From Pomphorhynchus laevis (lineage: Eukaryota > Acanthocephala > Palaeacanthocephala > Echinorhynchida > Pomphorhynchidae), in NCBI GenBank assembly GCA_012934845.2, contig WNNJ02000878.1, forward strand, positions 62,001 to 126,000: a stretch of 64,000 bases of DNA, given 5' to 3'. The notes below the pieces were generated by a model. It was not told the origin of the DNA. It was given only the letters and a program-made list of their open reading frames with translations, and made no database searches. Position 1 is the first letter of the stretch; every line of letters begins with the position of its first letter. Positions 58,203-64,000 of the stretch are shown here, piece by piece. The translations under genes and the position numbers were made by a program.

Positions 58203-59391
58203 AAGAGCTTCACCAGCTAGATTTGTGAGTTTACGTTAAGCAAACGAAACATTTTTGTTTTATACTCCGAACGTAACGCCTTTGCTCTACAAAATCAAGT
58301 AATCTTGATTTTAAATATAATATTAAATAGGTTTACATTTCCGAATCATTAACCATATTTTAATTAGTTTGAATTTTACTTTAAAACAAAATGGACTGAA
58401 ATCATTTTTCAAGTTTAATATTGGGTACCTATAAATATATTGTATTATAAACCTTAGTTTAATTAGTTCGAAATAAAAGAAAGTTATTTAAATGTAAACT
58501 GCTTAGATAGATATTAGTCTTAGATTGCACATATTTTTTAAATATATGCAGAAATATCAATTATGAGATATATAATTGTATAAAATCTTAGCAATTATGT
58601 TTTATTTTCCAAACTGAAATTTAACTTGGAAACGAAAAATCATGATCGGCAAATAATATAGAGCGCTAATAAAGTGCGTTTAAAAAGCACTTTTTCTTAA
58701 ATAATATACAATATACTTAAATTTGAAAATGTTAATATCTTAATATTAATAGAAATAATCTTTAACTAACATTTTTAATAGTTCGCAGATAGTTGTCTCG
58801 TCGTTTTATAACCGACAAGTTATAATTTTTATAATTAAAGTATATTGAAGTATACTTTCCTCAATATAATGTATATTAAATTATAATGTACCCGATCTGT
58901 GTTACCTTAACTATTGAAATAAACGGTATCTTTAATTCTTTAAATATACGAAATGAGATATATTAATGTATAAGCTTACTTACTACACATGGCACACATT
59001 TAACATCATTGCTAATTGAAATGTTGCTAGATTGAAGTAGCTTGCGTGTAAAGTAACAACATTTTCAATGGCGTATCGTTGTCATTCAAAAACTTAATAT
59101 ATTGACCTTAAATGTACCTCTTATTTGGCTGAAATTGATAATACATAATAGTCAAATTGGCCTAAGAAACTATAGTTTTAAAATATAAAAATCTTAAATT
59201 CATTAAATACACAATACGAGATATATTAATGTAAAGACTAAGTACTCATATTTATTTCCTGTTATCTTTGTATTTTAAAAAATGTTCTGATGACATTTCA
59301 AATAACAAGATTTAAATGTAACTGTTGACATGCTTTAATAAAGCATATTTAACCAGATTGAATGTTGGCTAACATCTTTCATGTGAACTTG

Positions 59392-62076
59392 ATGTTGATA
59401 AGTTACTATACTTAACATGAATTGTATTCTAATGTATATAATATCATACACAACATTTGCCGACGCTCACTGAACAACGTTAATGCAAGTTCACAGTTTT
59501 ATTTCTTTATTCTTAAGTAAGTAATTTAAGTAATTTATTTAAGTAATTTCGTTCTTGTATATATAGACTACTACCAATTTAAGAGTATTTTACGTTTTCA
59601 ACAATTAGTAGAATTTCTGTTGTTTAAATTGTTGAACGTTACAAGAATAAATTTGAAAAAGGCTGGCAAAACCATTGAAAAATTTATTTAAAATTTATTT
59701 ACTCGTGAAGCCTGCTATGTAATAATATCCAACATAAGGTGATATCCATCCTTCTCATTTAACTTCGGCTTGAGATCACGGATGAACAGTGATTCAAGAA
59801 TCTGTCGTTAGAAGGCTTGTTGTCGATGAGCAAGGCTTGTTGTACGTGTATAATTCACGTAGTTATTCACTTTATATTGATCATAATTTATATCCAAATT
59901 TTAAAACTACATCATACATTTCTAAGATTTCATTTTACGATTTTGATAATAAATACTAAACCCATAATCTTCTTCAATTTCAAATATATAGTTATTACAG
60001 GAACAAAGAAGTAGAAATTATCCTTTTTTTGATAAAAATTCTATAGTTCGATAGCTCCTGCTATCATCATCAGGATTACAATAAAATGTTTCACCATTTT
60101 TTAAAAATTGAGATTATACACAAATCCTCTATCCTGTTTACCAGTTCCAGATATATCAAACGCTTTATATACAGATGAGGAAAATTTTATCTACATCAAC
60201 TATCGGTGGATTCTTTAGTAAACTTTATTGTAGCCGATGAATACAAGAAACATTAAATTGTTCATCTACAATTCGCTGAAATCAAGATGCTAACATGAAT
60301 GAAGTTGTACACCGTACTTGTCTTAGTGCTAAAACTAGTTTACCGTTACGTGATTGTTGCGATCACAATTAAGCTCATCGGCTACATACACAGAGGCTGT
60401 CTTCATAAATAAATCATCTTGCATACAGATAAAAATGTAGACAAACGGTGATACTTCTTATTTTCTATCTGTAGATCTAATATATGATTAAAATTAAGAT
60501 TAAAAGACCAGCTAGCCCATTCCAATCTTCTACTTAACTAATCTATATCACAAGTGGTTGACTTTCATAGCGTCTCTGCCACAAAGATAACAACATCTGT
60601 TCTCTCTTCCATTTTGCGCAATCAACCACTTCCAGTCTTTACACATCGAGTAATTACCGTTACGGTAAACTGGACTGACGGATCCGACTTGAAACACTTG
60701 AAAATTTCCACTCGCATTTATCAAAATATTATTTGGAAAACTTAAGAGAGATTTTTATCTTCAAAAATATCAGTATGCTGCAAGACGCAATAACTTTTGG
60801 ATTTAACAATCAAACTGTATTTGACCGCACCGTTGATAAAGGCATACAACATCAAATGGAAGCTTTGCATAAATATTTCTTTCCATAAAAGAGCTTCACC
60901 AGCTAGAGTTGTGAGTTTACGTTAAGCAAACGAAACATTTTTGTTTTATACCCCGAACGTAACGCCTTTGCTCTACAAAATCAAGTAATCTTGATTTTAA
61001 ATATTATATTAAATAGGTTTACATTTCCGAATCATTAACCATATTTTAATTAGTTTGAATTTTACTTTAAAACAAAATGGACTGAAATCATTTTTTAAGT
61101 TTAATATTGGGTACCTATAAATATATTGTATTATAAACCTTAGTTTAATTATTCGAAATAAAAGAAAGTTATTTAAATGTAAACTGCTTAGATAGATATT
61201 AGTCTTAGATTGCACATATTTTTTAAATATATGCAGAAATATCAATTATGAGATATATAATTGTATAAAATCTTAGCAATTATGTTTTATTTTCCAAACT
61301 GAAATTTAACTTGGAAACGAAAAATCATGATCGGCAAATAATATAGAGCGCTAATAAAGTGCGTTTAAAAAGCACTTTTTCTTAAATAATATACAATATA
61401 CTTAAATTTGAAAATGTTAATATCTTAATATTAATAGAAATAATCTTTAACTAACATTTTTAATAGTTCGCAGATAGTTGTCTCGTCGTTTTATAACCGA
61501 CAAGTTATAATTTTTATAATTAAAGTATATTGAAGTATACTTTCCTCAATATAATGTATATTAAATTATAATGTACCCGATCTGTGTTACCTTAACTATT
61601 GAAATAAACGGTATCTTTAATTCTTTAAATATACGAAATGAGATATATTAATGTATAAGCTTACTTACTACACATGGCACACATTTAACATCATTGCTAA
61701 TTGAAATGTTGCTAGATTGAAGTAGCATGCGTGTAAAGTAACAACATTTTCAATGCCGTATCGTTGTCATTCAAAAACTTAATATATTGACCTTAAATGT
61801 ACCTCTTATTTGGCTGAAATTGATAATACATAATAGTCAAATTGGCCTAAGAAACTATAGTTTTAAAATATAAAAATCTTAAATTCATTAAATACACAAT
61901 ACGAGATATATTAATGTAAAGACTAAGTACTCATATTTATTTCCTGTTATCTTTGTATTTTAAAAAATGTTCTGATGACATTTCAAATAACAAGATTTAA
62001 ATGTAACTGTTGACATGCTTTAATAAAGCATATTTAACCAGATTGAATGTTGGCTAACATCTTTCATGTGAACTTG
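59392..62076 (+). repeat. array module B3, followed by B instead of A
   Basis: It shares the private variants of B2. Its 3' flank is a mixture of A-type and B-type bases (see findings), and it continues into another B module. Confidence 0.9.
60691..60888 (+). pseudogene. fringe 3' fragment in B3
   Basis: Same fragment and same junction as in B1. Confidence 0.95.
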
Positions 62077-64000
62077 ATGTTGATAAGTTACTATACTTAA
62101 CATGAATTGTATTCTAATGTATATAATATCATACACAACATTTGCCGACGCTCACTGAACAACGTTAATGCAAGTTCACAGTTTTATTTCTTTATTCTTA
62201 AGTAAGTAATTTAAGTAATTTATTTAAGTAATTTCGTTCTTGTATATATAGACTACTACCAATTTAAGAGTATTTTACGTTTTCAACAGTTAGTAGAATT
62301 TCTGTTGTTTAAATTGTTGAACGTTACAAGAATAAATTTGAAAAAGGCTGGCAAAACCATTGAAAAATTTATTTAAAATTTATTTACTCGTGAAGCCTGC
62401 TATGTAATAATATCCAACATAAGGTGATATCCATCCTTCTCATTTAACTTCGGCTTGAGATCACGGATGAACAGTGATTCAAGAATCTGTCGTTAGAAGG
62501 CTTGTTGTCGATGAGCAAGGCTTGTTGTACGTGTATAATTCACGTAGTTATTCACTTTATATTGATCATAATTTATATCCAAATTTTAAAACTACATCAT
62601 ACATTTCTAAGATTTCATTTTACGATTTTGATAATAAATACTAATCCCATAATCTTCTTCAATTTCAAATATATAGTTATTACAGGAACAAAGTAGAAAT
62701 TATCCTTTATTTGATAAAAATTCTATAGTTCGATAGCTCCTGCTATCATCATCAGGATTACAATAAAATGTTTCACCATTTTTTAAAAATTGAGATTATA
62801 CACAAATCCTCTATCCTGTTTACCCGTTCCAGATATATCAAACGCTTTATATACAGATGAGGAAAATTTATCTACATCAACTATCGGTGGATTCTATAGT
62901 AAACTTTATTGTAGTCTATGAATACAAGAAACATTAAATTGTTCATCTACAATTCGCTGAAATCAAGATGCTAACATGAATGAAGTTGTACACCGTACTT
63001 GTCTTAGTGCTAAAACTAGTTTACCGTTACGTGATTGTTGCGATCACAATTAAGCTCATCGGCTACATACACAGAGGCTGTCTTCATAAATAAATCATCT
63101 TGCATACAGATAAAAATGTAGACAAACGGTGATACTTCTTATTTTCTATCTGTAGATCTAATATATGATTAAAATTAAGATTAAAAGACCAGCTAGCCCA
63201 TTCCAATCTTCTACTTAACTAATCTATATCACAAGTGGTTGACTTTCATAGCGTCTCTGCCACAAAGATAGCAACATCTGTTCTCTCTTCCATTTTGCAC
63301 AATCAACCACTTCCAGTCTTTACACATCGAGTAATTACCGTTACGGTAAACTGGACTGACGGATCCGACTTGAAACACTTGAAAATTTCCACTCGCATTT
63401 ATCAAAATATTATTTGGAAAACTTAAGAGAGATTTTTATCTTCAAAAATATCAGTATGCTGCAAGACGCAATAACTTTTGGATTTAACAATCAAACTGTA
63501 TTTGACCGCACCGTTGATAAAGGCATACAACATCAAATGGAAGCTTTGCATAAATATTTCTTTCCATAAAAGAGCTTCACCAGCTAGAGTTGTGAGTTTA
63601 CGTTAAGCAAACGAAACATTTTTGTTTTATACTCCGAACGTAACGCCTTTGCTCTACAAAATCAAGTAATCTTGATTTTAAATATAATATTAAATAGGTT
63701 TACATTTCCGAATCATTAACCATATTTTAATTAGTTTGAATTTTACTTTAAAACAAAATGGACTGAAATCATTTTTTAAGTTTAATATTGGGTACCTATA
63801 AATATATTGTATTATAAACCTTAGTTTAATTATTCGAAATAAAAGAAAGTTATTTAAATGTAAACTGCTTAGATAGATATTAGTCTTAGATTGCACATAT
63901 TTAAAAAAATGCAGAAATATCAATTATTAGATATATAATTGTATAAAATCTTAGCAATTACATTATATTTTCCAAACTGAAATTTAACTTGGAAACGAAA
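62077..64000 (+). repeat. array module B4, truncated by window edge
   Basis: The most divergent B copy. It differs by a 3-bp deletion near 62690, CCCGTTCC for CCAGTTCC (62824), GTCTATGAA for GCCGATGAA (about 62914) and changes around 63900. It contains the same motifs, LINE scrap (63231-63376) and fringe 3' fragment (63372-63569). Confidence 0.9.
63372..63569 (+). pseudogene. fringe 3' fragment in B4
   Basis: Same fragment and same junction as in B1. Confidence 0.95.

Larger units (their letters stand above)
46611..64000 (+). repeat. tandem array A1-B1-A2-B2-A3-B3-B4 built on the fringe locus
   Basis: Two module types share their 3' flank. A modules: A1 about 46611-48741, A2 51427-54066 (2640 bp), A3 56752-59391 (2640 bp). 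B modules: B1 48742-51426, B2 54067-56751, B3 59392-62076 (each 2685 bp) and B4 62077-64000 (cut by the window). The higher-order A+B period is 5325 bp. A starts in 45 bp of PLE endonuclease sequence and continues with fringe and its 3' flank. B holds spacer, a hammerhead-like motif, a LINE RT scrap, the last 198 bp of fringe and the same 3' flank. A1 lacks 519 bp (between 48215 and 48216) present in all others. The array continues beyond the window. Confidence 0.95.

Overview
The window is nuclear DNA of an AT-rich metazoan, most probably an arthropod or another small invertebrate. It holds three recognisable host loci: a Swim/TINAG-like pseudo-cathepsin with a somatomedin B domain, a bifunctional coenzyme A synthase (PPAT plus dephospho-CoA kinase), and a Fringe-type beta-1,3-N-acetylglucosaminyltransferase. 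All three are intronless in their coding parts. Almost everything else is retroelement debris and simple repeats. There is no sign of bacterial gene organisation, and I found no CRISPR array, rRNA gene or convincing tRNA gene.

Layout. 1-1500: relics of a Penelope-like element (PLE). 1928-2082: a foldback repeat. 3515-4957: the Swim/TINAG-like gene. 5.2-8.1 kb: a nest of dispersed, tandem and inverted repeats. 8.1-10.4 kb: PLE endonuclease and reverse transcriptase (RT) relics. 10.5-13.5 kb: a minus-strand LINE, with a 19-bp minisatellite upstream. 14.1-18.2 kb: several PLE 3' ends in both orientations. 18.3-35.1 kb: a graveyard of CR1/L2/jockey-type LINEs, nested in one another, with 13-bp and 16-bp minisatellites. 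36830-38293: CoA synthase. 38.6-42.2 kb: a minus-strand two-ORF LINE. 42.8-46.7 kb: more PLE, a TA microsatellite inside its RT and a 10-bp satellite. 46.6-64.0 kb: a tandem array built from the fringe locus.

The fringe array is the most striking structure. It consists of two alternating modules, A (about 2.64 kb: a scrap of PLE endonuclease, fringe, and its 3' flank) and B (2685 bp: a spacer, a LINE RT scrap, the last 198 bp of fringe, and the same 3' flank). The order is A1-B1-A2-B2-A3-B3-B4, and the window ends inside B4. A2B2 and A3B3 look identical wherever I compared them, so the last duplication is recent or an assembly effect. Only A1 has a nearly continuous fringe reading frame; A2 and A3 share the same lesions, so a dead copy was amplified. 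The module edges lie in transposon sequence and in the shared 3' flank, which points to unequal exchange seeded by mobile-element fragments.

The PLE family here has GIY-YIG endonuclease pieces lying upstream of RT pieces, as in PLEs with an N-terminal endonuclease (Naiad type). Its 3' ends carry a conserved hairpin and a recurring terminal motif. Separate short motifs resembling the hammerhead ribozyme core (CTGATGA, stem, GAA) recur in the B modules, near the PLE 5' side and in the foldback repeat. These are the best candidates for undescribed functional RNA in the window. The host genes are unrelated in function and do not form an operon or pathway.
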